DNA from: Paenisporosarcina sp. OV554
Lineage (GTDB): Bacteria > Bacillota > Bacilli > Bacillales_A > Planococcaceae
Reading direction: 5' to 3'
DNA: 64,000 bases
Assembly (NCBI RefSeq): GCF_003058165.1
Contig: NZ_QBUC01000017.1
Coordinates: 23,723 to 87,722, forward strand
Within the stretch, counting starts at the first letter, position 1; every line of letters starts with the position of its first letter. Position numbers and translations under genes: made by a program. The notes beneath the pieces are model-generated. The model had not been told where the DNA came from and searched no databases. It saw only the letters and a program-made list of their open reading frames with translations. Positions 25,602-34,237 of the stretch are shown piece by piece.

Positions 25602-26528
25602 TCATTTGACTATCAGCTGTCCAATCATGCCTCCTTCTTTATGACCAGGAATTGTACAATAAAATTCATATGTTCCACCTTCATTGATAGAAAACGTCAT
25701 TTCACTTGTTTTTTGGGGTTCTGCATGCAAATGAAGCACATTCTCCTCAATCCCATGTTGATGTTTAGATTCACTCACCATATTAAATGACACGTCTTTA
25801 ATTTCTATATCATGTTCTATCTGATCCGAATTTTTCAATTCAAATGTAATGGGCATATTTTTTTCCACAACAACTTCCTGTGGGGAGTACCTCATTTCAG
25901 ACGTTTCAATTACAATGTTTTGTGTTTTGTTTTGTGTTTTGTTTTGTGTTTCGGAAGTATTATGTGTATCTTGTTCGTCGTCACTAGAGAGGGATTTTGA
26001 AACTTCCTTCTCCATGTTTAATGAATTCCCTAAAAATAAAACCGTACATATCAAAAACGATGTTGAGATTGGCTTTAAGAACCAGCCCCTATTCTTTATA
26101 GTGTCCTTGTTTGGAGTAGTTAAGATAATCAATAATAGAATTGTACAAATCGAGAGGAGTAAAAAAATCTTGATGAACACATTTGCTTGTTCAACCGCAA
26201 TCATTTCTCCTAGCATCGCCCCCATCATACCCCCCATCAAGCCAGACATTAACCCTTCAAGGAATGAGAGTAAACCAAAGCATATTCCGCATAGTGAACC
26301 TGCTATTGTACCGAAAGCCATTCCTAAAATAGTAGAAAGAAATAAATCGCCTTGGTATACAATTCCAAACGTAACCCCAGCAGTTAAGCCAACATTCATC
26401 CCTAAGAACATGGAAATGATCATACCCGTCATATGCGGGAAATGTTTCTTCCTTTTTAGACCTAATACCATGGATATAAGAGTTATAACAATTATTAAGA
26501 GTAAAACATATAAATGAAAGTCACTCAA
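25602..26528 (-). CDS. membrane protein with C-terminal cupredoxin domain
   Basis: A protein of about 308 residues. The N-terminal 170 residues form five or six membrane helices with a Met/Gly-rich stretch (GLMGGMMGAMLGEM). A linker with a TQNKTQNKTQN repeat leads to a C-terminal cupredoxin domain (about 205-308), whose last loop FYCTIPGHKEGGM holds the Cys-His-Met ligands of a type 1 copper site; the N-terminal His is probably in IEHDIEI. It is likely an outside-facing copper-binding electron carrier or copper-delivery protein. The start is TTG 26528 after AAAGGGGG. That ribosome site is part of a CsoR-like box, so repressor binding and translation signals coincide. Confidence 0.82.
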   Translation of the reverse strand: MSDFHLYVLLLIIVITLISMVLGLKRKKHFPHMTGMIISMFLGMNVGLTAGVTFGIVYQGDLFLSTILGMAFGTIAGSLCGICFGLLSFLEGLMSGLMGGMMGAMLGEMIAVEQANVFIKIFLLLSICTILLLIILTTPNKDTIKNRGWFLKPISTSFLICTVLFLGNSLNMEKEVSKSLSSDDEQDTHNTSETQNKTQNKTQNIVIETSEMRYSPQEVVVEKNMPITFELKNSDQIEHDIEIKDVSFNMVSESKHQHGIEENVLHLHAEPQKTSEMTFSINEGGTYEFYCTIPGHKEGGMIGQLIVK

Positions 26529-26533
26529 TTTTA

Positions 26534-26550
26534 ATACCCCCTTTGGGTAC
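26534..26550 (-). promoter_or_regulatory. CsoR-like box overlapping the ribosome site of the cupredoxin gene
   Basis: ATACCCCCTTTGGGTAC matches the box pattern, but it lies at the ribosome site rather than in a recognisable promoter spacer. Confidence 0.5.
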
Positions 26551-26631
26551 AAGCTATGTATAAATAATCTAAATGATGCTTCCTAATGAAGAAAAAAAAT
26601 GTATTTTTAACTTTATCTCCAATATCATTAT

Positions 26632-26652
26632 TTCTGCATAGTTTCTGCATAA
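26632..26652 (+). promoter_or_regulatory. predicted response-regulator box, asparagine-synthase-like gene
   Basis: TTCTGCATA followed by GTTTCTGCATAA is the best-matched direct repeat of the five. It lies exactly 8 nt upstream of -10 TACAAT (26661-26666). Confidence 0.78.
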
Positions 26653-26708
26653 TAAACGTTTACAATTTGAAGGTGGAAAATTTAAAGAATTGAACGGAGT
26701 TAAGACTT

Positions 26709-28529
26709 ATGTGTGGATTTACTGGGTTTATAGGTGAGACAAAAAACTCATCAGCAGTTTTAGAAACAATGATGAACCAAATTATTCATCGCGGACCTGA
26801 TTCATCAGGCATGTTTACAGAAAATAAAGCAGCCCTTGGCTTTCGACGTTTAAGTATTATTGATTTAGAGTCAGGCAGTCAGCCACTTTATAACGAAGAT
26901 GAATCCTTCGTATTAATCTTTAACGGTGAAATTTACAATTTTATGCAACTACGAGAGGAACTCATTGCTAATGGCCACCTTTTTGTGACACATACGGATA
27001 GTGAAGTCCTCATCCATGGATATGAAGAATTTGGTGAAAAGTTGGTAGAGAAGATCCGTGGAATGTTTGCTTTTGTCATCTGGGACCGCAAAAATGAAAA
27101 AATGTTTGCTGCCCGTGATATGTTCGGCATTAAACCTTTTTATTATGCACAAATGAATGGAACTCTCTTATTCGGTTCTGAAATAAAGAGCTTCCTTCCG
27201 CACCCTCATTTTAATAAGGAACTAAATGAAAAGGCATTAAAGCCGTATTTAACCTTCCAGTATCCAGTATTAAACGAAACATTTTTTAAAGGTGTTTTTA
27301 AATTACCAGCAGCACATTTTATGACATACAAAAATGGACAAATTAATATCCAACGCTACTGGTCACCCAAGTTCAATCCAACAAAACAACCCCTCGAAGA
27401 GATTGTTGATGAAATTGATCAAGTTGTAAGAGAGTCTGTGGAGTTCCATCGAATAAGTGATGTGAAAGTTGGCTCCTTTTTATCAAGTGGCGTGGATTCG
27501 AGCTATGTAGCTTCCGTGTTAAAACCGAATAAAACCTTCACAGTTGGTTTCAGTGATAAAAACTTTTCTGAGATTGACAATGCGAAGGCATTATCCGATG
27601 AACTTGGTATCGAAAACGTAAATGAAATCTTAAGTCCAGACCTTTGTTTTGATAAATTAGAAGATATTCAATATATGATGGATGAGCCCCATTCAAATCC
27701 TTCAATCGTTCCATTATATTTTTTAGCAGAACTTGCAAAACGTGATGTGACAGTAGTACTTTCGGGAGAAGGTGCCGATGAATTATTTGGTGGCTATGCT
27801 GAGTATGACACGACAAATACTATGAAAAAGTACAAAAAACTTCCAACGTTAATTCGTAAATCTTTGGGTGTAATTGCGAAAAGACTTCCTGAAGTTAGAG
27901 GCAAAAACTTCTTAATAAAAGGTGGACTTTCTGCAGAAGAGTGGTTTATTGGTCAAGCAAAAATATTCGAAGAAAAAGAAGCACAAGGCATCTTAACAAA
28001 TGGGTATAATAATGCTCCTACAGTTAAAGAAATCGTGAAGCCGTACTATGACCAAGTTAAACGAGAAGATGATGTTACGAAAATGCAACATTTAGACCTA
28101 CATCTTTGGTTAGTAGATGACATTTTATTGAAAGCAGATAAGATGAGTATGGCACATTCAATAGAGTTACGAGTTCCTTTCTTAGACCGTGAAGTAATGA
28201 AAACGGCTGCCAAAGTACCTGTGAAATATCGGGTAAATGACCTTGATACGAAATTTGCATTTCGTTTAGCTGCAGGACGAGCACTTCCTAAAGAATCAGC
28301 AAACCGGAAAAAAATCGGATTCCCAGTACCTATTCGTCACTGGATTCGAGAAGAAAAGTACTATATGAAAATTAAATCTCATTTTGAAAGCCCACAAGCT
28401 GCACAATTCTTCGATCAGCAAGAAATCATGACTTTGTTAAATAGTCATTATGAAGGCAAAAAAAATAACGCACGAAAAATTTGGACAATATTCATGTTCT
28501 TGATTTGGTACAAGAAGTACTTCAATTAA
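26709..28529 (+). CDS. asnB: glutamine-dependent asparagine synthase-like amidotransferase
   Basis: A 606-residue enzyme with the AsnB layout. Cys 2 is the glutaminase nucleophile (MCGFTGF), with RGPDSSG and RLSIIDL in the class II glutaminase domain (1-200). The synthetase domain has the ATP loop SSGVDSSYVAS, then VVLSGEGADELFGGY and DKMSMAHSIELRVPFLD. Besides making asparagine, Bacillus members of this family amidate diaminopimelate in peptidoglycan, which would suit control by a stress-sensing two-component system. The promoter carries the regulator box shared with ydhK and mco. It is monocistronic, with a hairpin after the stop. Which amide acceptor is used cannot be read from the sequence. 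Confidence 0.93.
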   Translation: MCGFTGFIGETKNSSAVLETMMNQIIHRGPDSSGMFTENKAALGFRRLSIIDLESGSQPLYNEDESFVLIFNGEIYNFMQLREELIANGHLFVTHTDSEVLIHGYEEFGEKLVEKIRGMFAFVIWDRKNEKMFAARDMFGIKPFYYAQMNGTLLFGSEIKSFLPHPHFNKELNEKALKPYLTFQYPVLNETFFKGVFKLPAAHFMTYKNGQINIQRYWSPKFNPTKQPLEEIVDEIDQVVRESVEFHRISDVKVGSFLSSGVDSSYVASVLKPNKTFTVGFSDKNFSEIDNAKALSDELGIENVNEILSPDLCFDKLEDIQYMMDEPHSNPSIVPLYFLAELAKRDVTVVLSGEGADELFGGYAEYDTTNTMKKYKKLPTLIRKSLGVIAKRLPEVRGKNFLIKGGLSAEEWFIGQAKIFEEKEAQGILTNGYNNAPTVKEIVKPYYDQVKREDDVTKMQHLDLHLWLVDDILLKADKMSMAHSIELRVPFLDREVMKTAAKVPVKYRVNDLDTKFAFRLAAGRALPKESANRKKIGFPVPIRHWIREEKYYMKIKSHFESPQAAQFFDQQEIMTLLNSHYEGKKNNARKIWTIFMFLIWYKKYFN

Positions 28530-28548
28530 AAGGTTCTTTGATGTGATG

Positions 28549-28580
28549 GAAACAGGTTCTTTAAGAAAGTAACCTGTTTC
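28549..28580 (+). terminator. hairpin after the asparagine-synthase-like gene
   Basis: GAAACAGGTT / AACCTGTTTC stem with a 12-nt loop. The T-run is weak. Confidence 0.6.
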
Positions 28581-28633
28581 TAAGCTTCAATGAATAACTA
28601 AATAACAAAGATGGAAATTAACAATAAATTTCT

Positions 28634-29272
28634 TTATGTATAAAATAGAAACAAAACTATTCCAATCACCAATAAATGAACTGGATAAAAGGCTTTATAA
28701 AAATTTCGAGGTACTGATATTTCCGGTAGTTTATGACTGTACATAATGATGAATGTCCCGATTAGGCTTAACATTTGTCCGCTTACAAACAATCCCGTTT
28801 CAATATAATTATAAAAAATGTTAATTAACACATGGCTGACAATTAAGGTAATCGGTTTTTCTTTTAAAAAGTAATAGAGAAAACATAGCAATATTCCATA
28901 AATACCATAGCTCATGTAATCCGAATAAAACAAAATTGTTGAACTTACGCTGATCAATAGGATCCATTTTAACAAACCTTGAAATTCTTCATAAATCACA
29001 ATGCAAACTGCTCCAAAAAAAAGCACAAATACTACATTTAATTGTATTTCTTGAAACACAAGATTGTATGGAACTTGTGAAAGTACGGCAATAAAGAACA
29101 ATCGCTTAATGTATCTTTTTCTATTACTGGTTCTTTTGATTCCAATAACAATAAAGTAACAATACAATGGGAAAGAAATTCTTCCTATCACACGTAATAT
29201 TGGATAATCCGAAAAAAAAGCATAGCCTAGATGATCAATTAACATTGTTAACATAGCAATCCATTCTAACAA
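28634..29272 (-). CDS. TraX family membrane protein (acyltransferase-like)
   Basis: A 212-residue protein with about eight membrane helices. It carries the TraX family features MLTMLIDHLGYAFF near the N-terminus, RVIGRISFPLYCYFI, and a C-terminal FYKAFYPVHLLVIG. TraX of the F plasmid acetylates pilin; chromosomal members in Firmicutes are of unknown function and may acylate envelope molecules. The start is TTG, five bases after GGGGAG. The promoter has the regulator box found at the copper genes, so it belongs to the same predicted regulon as the asparagine-synthase-like gene. Confidence 0.85.
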   Translation of the reverse strand: MLEWIAMLTMLIDHLGYAFFSDYPILRVIGRISFPLYCYFIVIGIKRTSNRKRYIKRLFFIAVLSQVPYNLVFQEIQLNVVFVLFFGAVCIVIYEEFQGLLKWILLISVSSTILFYSDYMSYGIYGILLCFLYYFLKEKPITLIVSHVLINIFYNYIETGLFVSGQMLSLIGTFIIMYSHKLPEISVPRNFYKAFYPVHLLVIGIVLFLFYT

Positions 29273-29387
29273 TCTAACTCCCCTTCCTATTTATTGCTTC
29301 TTTATTGACATATTTCCTCAGTTGTTGCCCAAACTGAAATTCCCCAACTTCCCTTTTTTTATTGATTTAATATAAGATATGTTGAAA

Positions 29388-29408
29388 ATATGGAGAATTT
29401 ATGCAGAA
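29388..29408 (-). promoter_or_regulatory. predicted response-regulator box, traX promoter
   Basis: Minus-strand TTCTGCATA followed by AATTCTCCATAT ends 8 nt before -10 TATCTT (29374-29379). Confidence 0.7.
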
Positions 29409-29446
29409 TTAAATAATTCAAAAATATAAAATACCCTCACGTTCTT

Positions 29447-29599
29447 TTCTTATTTAGGTCTGGATATCCTTATTCGGGCCATCTTTTTATCTCAGAGGTA
29501 TTGCTACCTCTTCCGACGCTTAATCCAAGAGAAGGGTTAGCAAGTAAAACACAGAAAAAAGTTGATGGTTTCATAGTAACGACAAAAATCAACATTTAA
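29447..29599 (+). pseudogene. unrecognised C-terminal coding remnant
   Basis: A plus-strand frame with no start encodes YPYSGHLFISEVLPLPTLNP and ends with VDGFIVTTKINI and TAA, directly followed by a strong terminator. It looks like the tail of a lost gene. I do not recognise the family. Confidence 0.35.
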
Positions 29600-29630
29600 A
29601 ACAGCCTATCAAAATACTGATAGGCTGTTT
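29599..29630. terminator. bidirectional terminator
   Basis: Perfect 13-bp stem AAACAGCCTATCA / TGATAGGCTGTTT with loop AAATAC. Confidence 0.85.
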
Positions 29631-29676
29631 ACGTTCATTCAATAAATTTCTTGACTCGATTTGTTTATGGCTAATC

Positions 29677-30636
29677 TTAGTTGAGTTCTTGTTTAAGTGA
29701 TTCAATATTTTTTCTCATGATGGAGAAGTAATCTTCATTTGAATCCTGATCCTTTTTCGAAATCGATTCTAAGTTTTGTAATGTTAAAGTCTCGGCGCCT
29801 GTTTCATTTTTCACAGCTTTTGCCACTTTGTTTGTCAAGTTAGGTTCAAAATAGATGTATTGCAGATTGTTTTCCTTCACTAAACTAATGGTTTCTATTA
29901 ATTCTTTATGTGACGGTTCATCCGTTGGATAAAGCCCACTGATGCCAATTTTATTAAGTCCATATACACCTTCCCAATATCCATATGCTGAATGGGAGAC
30001 AATGAAGGTGTTATTCTTGGAACCGTTCACCATGTTGTTGAATTCAGTATCCAATTCCTCCAAATCATTTTTTAAGTTATTGAAGTTCTTTTCGAATTCC
30101 TCTTTATTATCTGGATCAAGTTCTACTAGTACATTTTTGATGTTTTCCGCCACAGTTACTGAACGAATAGGATCTAACCAAACATGGGGATCTACATTCA
30201 TCTCGCTTCCCTGTTCATCATGGCCCTCTTCCTCTTCCTCAGCATGTGCTTCTTCTTTTGCACTGATTAGATCAATACCCTTAGTTGCATTTATAATTTT
30301 GATATCTTCCTTAATGATAGCTTCAGTTACGCATCCACAAAACCCTCAAGGCCTGTTCCTGAATGAATGAATGAATGCGTCTCCCTCTGCTAAGTTCACC
30401 ATCTCTTTAGTAGTCATTTCAATTGAATGTGCATCCGATCCAGGGGGAACGATGTTTTCGGTTGAGATATGTTCTCCGCCTATTCTTTCCGTGAAATACT
30501 GAAAAGGATAGATGGTTGTATAAATTTTGAGCTTATCTTTGCTGTCGTTTTCATTTTTTGTGACTCCTTCTTGACCCCAAGCGCTCAAAAATAACAGTAA
30601 TATACCAGAAACGGTAATAATCATAGTTCTCTTCAT
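29677..30636 (-). pseudogene. znuA: zinc ABC transporter binding protein (ZnuA/AdcA-like), frameshifted
   Basis: Two frames together spell a ZnuA-like protein. The N-terminal part has YTTIYPFQYFTERIGGEH and VPPGSDAHSIEMT; the His/Glu-rich zinc loop (AHAEEEEEGHDEQG) follows; the C-terminal part has NVDPHVWLDPI, FIVSHSAYGYW and YFEPNLTNKVAK. Three lesions are visible. A four-unit ATTC tract near 30355-30375 has one unit too many and runs into a stop (FRNRP). A single base is missing near 30330. The lipobox cysteine is replaced by Trp (LSAWG). The translation start would be ATG 30636. A Zur box remains upstream. It is almost certainly inactive. Confidence 0.85.
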
Positions 30637-30680
30637 TTTTATTCTCCTTTTAATTTGTTTAAAAAAACACTTCATAAGTA

Positions 30681-30700
30681 TAATGGTAATCATTACGATT
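30681..30700 (-). promoter_or_regulatory. Zur box upstream of the znuA pseudogene
   Basis: Minus-strand AAATCGTAATGATTACCATT fits the Bacillus Zur consensus TCGTAATnATTACGA with one or two mismatches. Confidence 0.75.
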
Positions 30701-30815
30701 TATAATGTTTTAATAAATGAATAATTTAATCCCATAAAACGCTCCTTTGTTTTAATATCCGATTCAATTCTATTGCTCCACACACACACATACGGTTGTT
30801 TGAGGGGGAATTAAA

Positions 30816-31649
30816 ATGCGAAAAGATGCGCAGCTGTTTTTCGGAATAATTTTATTGTTATTTTTGTCCCCAATGATCCTGGATGCTTTTTCCTCTACAC
30901 CTCAAAAAATAGTAATTGCAGAACAACCAGAACCTGAAGAGAATCAAGTCATGGTTACTGCATCTCTCCAAAATGAAGTACCCAGTATGATTGAACAAAC
31001 CGAATATAAAAATGCTTTATTGCTATTTACACACTCTCATGAAGCTTTCGTGCCTATCGTAAAAAGCGCAACTGGTCAAACGGCAGTTTACTCTCCAACC
31101 TCGAATATCATGGGATTTGAAGATACTATAAAAAATCATTTTGCCTTAAACTTCATACAAACAGAATTCCTGGCTATCGATACTATGGACGAAATGAAAA
31201 AGACAAATCGTACTTTTTCTGAAGCATATGATGTCGTACGTCCTTTTCTTGCAGCCCAAGTTAAAGGAAAGGAATATGATTTAATCATTGATTTACACAG
31301 AGATTCAGCAACCAGAAATACCACTACAATTACTCGCAATAATCAGTCTTACGGAAAACTCTATTTTGTAGTAGGGGAAGATCATCCAAATTTCAAATTA
31401 AATAAATCCCTTGCTGAGAATTTGTCAGTTCAATTAAATGAAATGGTTCCTGGGATTTCTCGAGGAGTAATCGGGAAGAAAGGGGACAATGTGGACGGTA
31501 TATATAATCAAGATTTGGCTAAGAACATGGTACTAATTGAACTTGGAGGGATTGAAAATTCACAAGAAGAAATCAATCGTACTATTTCAGTTTTAGCAAA
31601 AGCCATTTCAATAATCTTATATAATCAAACATCATTGTCTTCAATTTGA
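30816..31649 (+). CDS. SpoIIP-like stage II sporulation amidase
   Basis: A 277-residue protein with one N-terminal membrane helix (about 8-25) and the SpoIIP domain: LLFTHSHEAFVP with the metal-binding His, then EAYDVVRPF, IDLHRDS, LYFVVGEDHPNFK and IELGGIENSQEE near the end. SpoIIP hydrolyses peptidoglycan with SpoIID during engulfment. It is shorter than B. subtilis SpoIIP (401 residues) and is probably one of several paralogues. The start is ATG after GAGGGGG, with a 22-bp terminator downstream. Fragments of a second spoIIP-like gene lie 2 kb away on the other strand. It supports a spore-forming host. Confidence 0.85.
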   Translation: MRKDAQLFFGIILLLFLSPMILDAFSSTPQKIVIAEQPEPEENQVMVTASLQNEVPSMIEQTEYKNALLLFTHSHEAFVPIVKSATGQTAVYSPTSNIMGFEDTIKNHFALNFIQTEFLAIDTMDEMKKTNRTFSEAYDVVRPFLAAQVKGKEYDLIIDLHRDSATRNTTTITRNNQSYGKLYFVVGEDHPNFKLNKSLAENLSVQLNEMVPGISRGVIGKKGDNVDGIYNQDLAKNMVLIELGGIENSQEEINRTISVLAKAISIILYNQTSLSSI

Positions 31650-31710
31650 GTATTCCTGACACCCGATTTTAGCAATGAGAGAAATAGATGATGCAAGTAA
31701 AGACAGCACA

Positions 31711-31758
31711 AAAAGTACAACGACCTATCTATATTCATAGATAGGTCGTTGTACTTTT
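31711..31758. terminator. 22-bp perfect terminator hairpin
   Basis: Stem 31711-31732 / 31737-31758 with loop ATTC, starting with AAAAGTACAACG and ending in TTTT. It ends the SpoIIP-like transcript. Confidence 0.9.
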
Positions 31759-31907
31759 CACTTATATATGTGATACTCAATTTATTTATCACTAAAAATG
31801 GTTGGCTTTTTTGTTAGAAGTTAAAAAGTTGGGAAATAATAGTGTGGATTTTACAAGGAACGAACAACAGTTGAGTTATAAGTTTACATGGAGGTGAACG
31901 ATATATT

Positions 31908-32933
31908 TTGAAATTTCCCACTAAATCTCTAAGTTTATTATATTTAATTTCAATTCCACTTTTAATCGTTGGATCCAGCACGCTTAATTCAGAGGATATA
32001 GATTTTGAGTCAGATAAGCTTTTGGGTAACCAGAATGAGACATTGAAGACATCAAGAAACTTTTTGTTAGTGAATAGCAGAAATGGACAACCCATACCTA
32101 ATTATAAAATCTACATTTTAGATAGCCAGACTGGTGATCTAGTTACTTCAGCAAAATTTAATAATTCAGGTGAAACGAAGATAGATGGATTGATACCTGG
32201 CAAAGAATACATTATTAAAACAGCATATATAGATGACAGTGGGCAATCAATTGAAAATAAAGAAGAAAAATCATACATACACGAGTCAACAGATACTTTT
32301 TTCGGAGTCGAGACATACATAGAGCGTAAGGTAAATTACATTGATGTACCAGTTGTTATGCAGTATCCTGAACTGCCTAATGGATGCGAAATAACCTCTT
32401 TAACAGCTATTCTAAATTCGTATGGAATAGACGTTTCTAAAACTATAATGGCTGATAGATATTTGCCCAAAGTAGCTTTTAGCACTCAAGATGGCAAAAG
32501 ATTCGGCCCTAACCCACATATAGCTTTCGCTGGTAATCCTCGTGACTTAAATGGTGGATGGTACGTCTTTGCCAATCCAATTGTGAAAGCTGCAGAAGAT
32601 GTAATTGCTGCAAACAAAAAGGATTTATATGCAGAAAATGTGAGTGGAAGTACACGAGAAGAGATTCTATCTTATATTGATCAAAATATACCTGTGGTTA
32701 TGTGGGTCACACTTGATTTGTCGCCCCCAATTAAGCGTGGTGGATGGTATATTGAAGGAACGAATGAATTTCATTCTTCTTTTACGAACCTACATGCAGT
32801 TGTCTTAGATGGCTGGGAAGATGGAAAAGTTCATATTATGAACCCACTCAAAGGTCGTGTAAGTCATTCGGAAGATGTATTCTTTGATAGTTATGAAGCA
32901 CTTGGGAGTCAAGCCGTTATTGTCAAAAAATAA
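31908..32933 (+). CDS. secreted C39-like cysteine peptidase family protein
   Basis: A 341-residue exported protein. A short signal or anchor helix (about 7-23) is followed by a linker, a small beta domain resembling SpaA/Cna B-type folds (about 48-110, with PNYKIYILDSQTGDLV and IDGLIPGKEYIIKTAY), and a papain-like C39_2 domain. In the latter, Cys of LPNGCEITSLTAIL and His of NLHAVVLDGWED are the likely catalytic pair, with IMNPLKG after. Such proteins are usually annotated as C39 family peptidase without known substrate. The start is TTG 31908, 17 bases after GGAGGTG, so spacing is long and the start is moderately certain. It stands alone, with a terminator downstream. Confidence 0.8.
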   Translation: MKFPTKSLSLLYLISIPLLIVGSSTLNSEDIDFESDKLLGNQNETLKTSRNFLLVNSRNGQPIPNYKIYILDSQTGDLVTSAKFNNSGETKIDGLIPGKEYIIKTAYIDDSGQSIENKEEKSYIHESTDTFFGVETYIERKVNYIDVPVVMQYPELPNGCEITSLTAILNSYGIDVSKTIMADRYLPKVAFSTQDGKRFGPNPHIAFAGNPRDLNGGWYVFANPIVKAAEDVIAANKKDLYAENVSGSTREEILSYIDQNIPVVMWVTLDLSPPIKRGGWYIEGTNEFHSSFTNLHAVVLDGWEDGKVHIMNPLKGRVSHSEDVFFDSYEALGSQAVIVKK

Positions 32934-33028
32934 CCGATGGTAAGAGGCTGTTCAGTCATTTTATTCTGCCCCCTTATCCTATATGTCTAACTCAAAGCGC
33001 TTCAGACATCTAATCCTGAAAATGAATC

Positions 33029-33055
33029 AAAGACCACCTTTTAAAGGTGGTCTTT
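33029..33055. terminator. terminator of the C39-like gene
   Basis: Stem AAAGACCACCTT / AAGGTGGTCTTT with loop TTA. Confidence 0.85.
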
Positions 33056-33126
33056 GTCGTTTCAAGATAACTGTTTTCCATAAATAATCAAGCTTACTTT
33101 GCTTTAAATATTGCCATAAAGATTTC

Positions 33127-33300
33127 TTATTCAAGATTATTAACAAGTTCCTCCAACCGTGTCTCTTTTAGTGGACCTATGATCTTATGAGCAATTGTTC
33201 CATCTGTATTTAGTATATACGTTGTTGGTAACGTTAGTATCTGATAAGCGTCCATTACTTCCCCATTGTTATCAAACAGAATTGGAAATGGGAAGTATTC
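33127..33300 (-). pseudogene. TlpA/ResA-like thioredoxin, C-terminal fragment
   Basis: The minus strand encodes FPILFDNNGEVMDAYQIL then LPTTYILNTDGTIAHK and ends LVNNLE with TAA at 33127. This is the thioredoxin-fold end with the cis-Pro LPTTY motif. The CxxC half is absent, and at the 5' side the sequence runs directly into a SpoIIP fragment, so it is a truncated gene at a recombination joint. Confidence 0.8.
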
Positions 33301-33560
33301 CTTTTGACAAACCAGGAAATTGTTTAGAAAGCTCTCGATCTAGCCCTTCTGCGAACGAAAGATTCCTTTCAAAGTCTTCATGGCCAGTTCCAACTACAAA
33401 TAACAGACGAGCATAATCTTCTTCATTTATTTCTATGGTAGTAGAATTTTTTCTCAAAGAGTCGCGATGTATATCTAAAAAAATTTCTAATTTGCTGTTT
33501 TCATCACGTGCAGAACTTACTAACTCTCCCGATACATTATAAGAACTGGCCGGTTCCGTT
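33285..33560 (-). pseudogene. SpoIIP-like fragment
   Basis: Minus-strand translation gives EIFLDIHRDS, LLFVVGTGHEDFERN and ELSKQFPGLSKGI. This is the central part of a SpoIIP domain, similar to the intact gene at 30816. Both ends are missing, and it joins the ResA-like fragment near 33290. Confidence 0.8.
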
Positions 33561-33663
33561 TTCTCCTACGCTACTTCAAGGAGTATTTCGACGAAAAGCC
33601 TCTCATATGTTCTGGGTATCTACAATGGCGTCGTTAACTTCTTTGACAATCAAGCAAACTAGA

Positions 33664-33699
33664 AAAAACTCGTCCAAGATTCATATGGACGAGTTTTTT
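33664..33699 (+). terminator. orphan terminator
   Basis: AAAAACTCGTCC / GGACGAGTTTTTT hairpin. It follows a short unrecognised plus-strand coding tail (LGIYNGVVNFFDNQAN) and seems left from a lost gene. Confidence 0.75.
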
Positions 33700-33827
33700 A
33701 GATACATTAGTTTTTTATTGAGTTTTGGAACAAAAAAAGCGTTTGACTAATTGATGTAATCATATACTTTATCGGTTCATAACGGATTTTCCAGAAGTTG
33801 AATCAATTTTCTTGAAGCTTGCAAGCC

Positions 33828-33953
33828 AAGAATCGTGCACTATATTACGATGCTCTGGATCACGCACATTCGACTGGCGATGATGAATCGTTTATTCAAT
33901 TAGTCAGTGATTCTATAAGTGAAAGTTTAGATCTTTGGTTAAGTGTTATCTAG
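33828..33953 (+). pseudogene. Fic-domain protein, C-terminal fragment
   Basis: The plus strand encodes RALYYDALDHAHSTGDDESF then IQLVSDSISESLDLWLSVI and TAG. This matches the tail of Fic/DOC family proteins (YY.ALD.AH.TGD...FI.L). The FIC motif itself is absent. Confidence 0.65.
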
Positions 33954-34002
33954 ATTGGAAAAGAGAAAGGTCTTAAAGTTTCTTTTGAAAAATATATACA
34001 CA

Positions 34003-34050
34003 AAAAGAGAGTCTAATTAACATATGAATTGGACTCTTTTTCTTTTTTCT
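34003..34050 (+). terminator. orphan terminator after the Fic fragment
   Basis: GAGTCTAATT / AATTGGACTC with flanking AAAAA and TTTTTCTTTTTT. Confidence 0.8.
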
Positions 34051-34237
34051 TAACACTATACAATCCACAATTCCGATATCGACGAGTTGTAAAAAACTGA
34101 ACCATCAAAACCTATTATTTCCTCCTATAAAATTGAATCTCCCATTTCTAAGAACCGTTTCATGAATGCAATAAGATGATTATCCTGGCCACAGAATTAT
34201 GAAATTCAATCAAGCAATTACATGAAAACACTTGTTT

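Noticed and set aside
33195..33457. Independent small genes in the 33.2-33.5 kb interval
   Set aside because: The frames are pieces of, or antisense to, the ResA-like and SpoIIP-like fragments.
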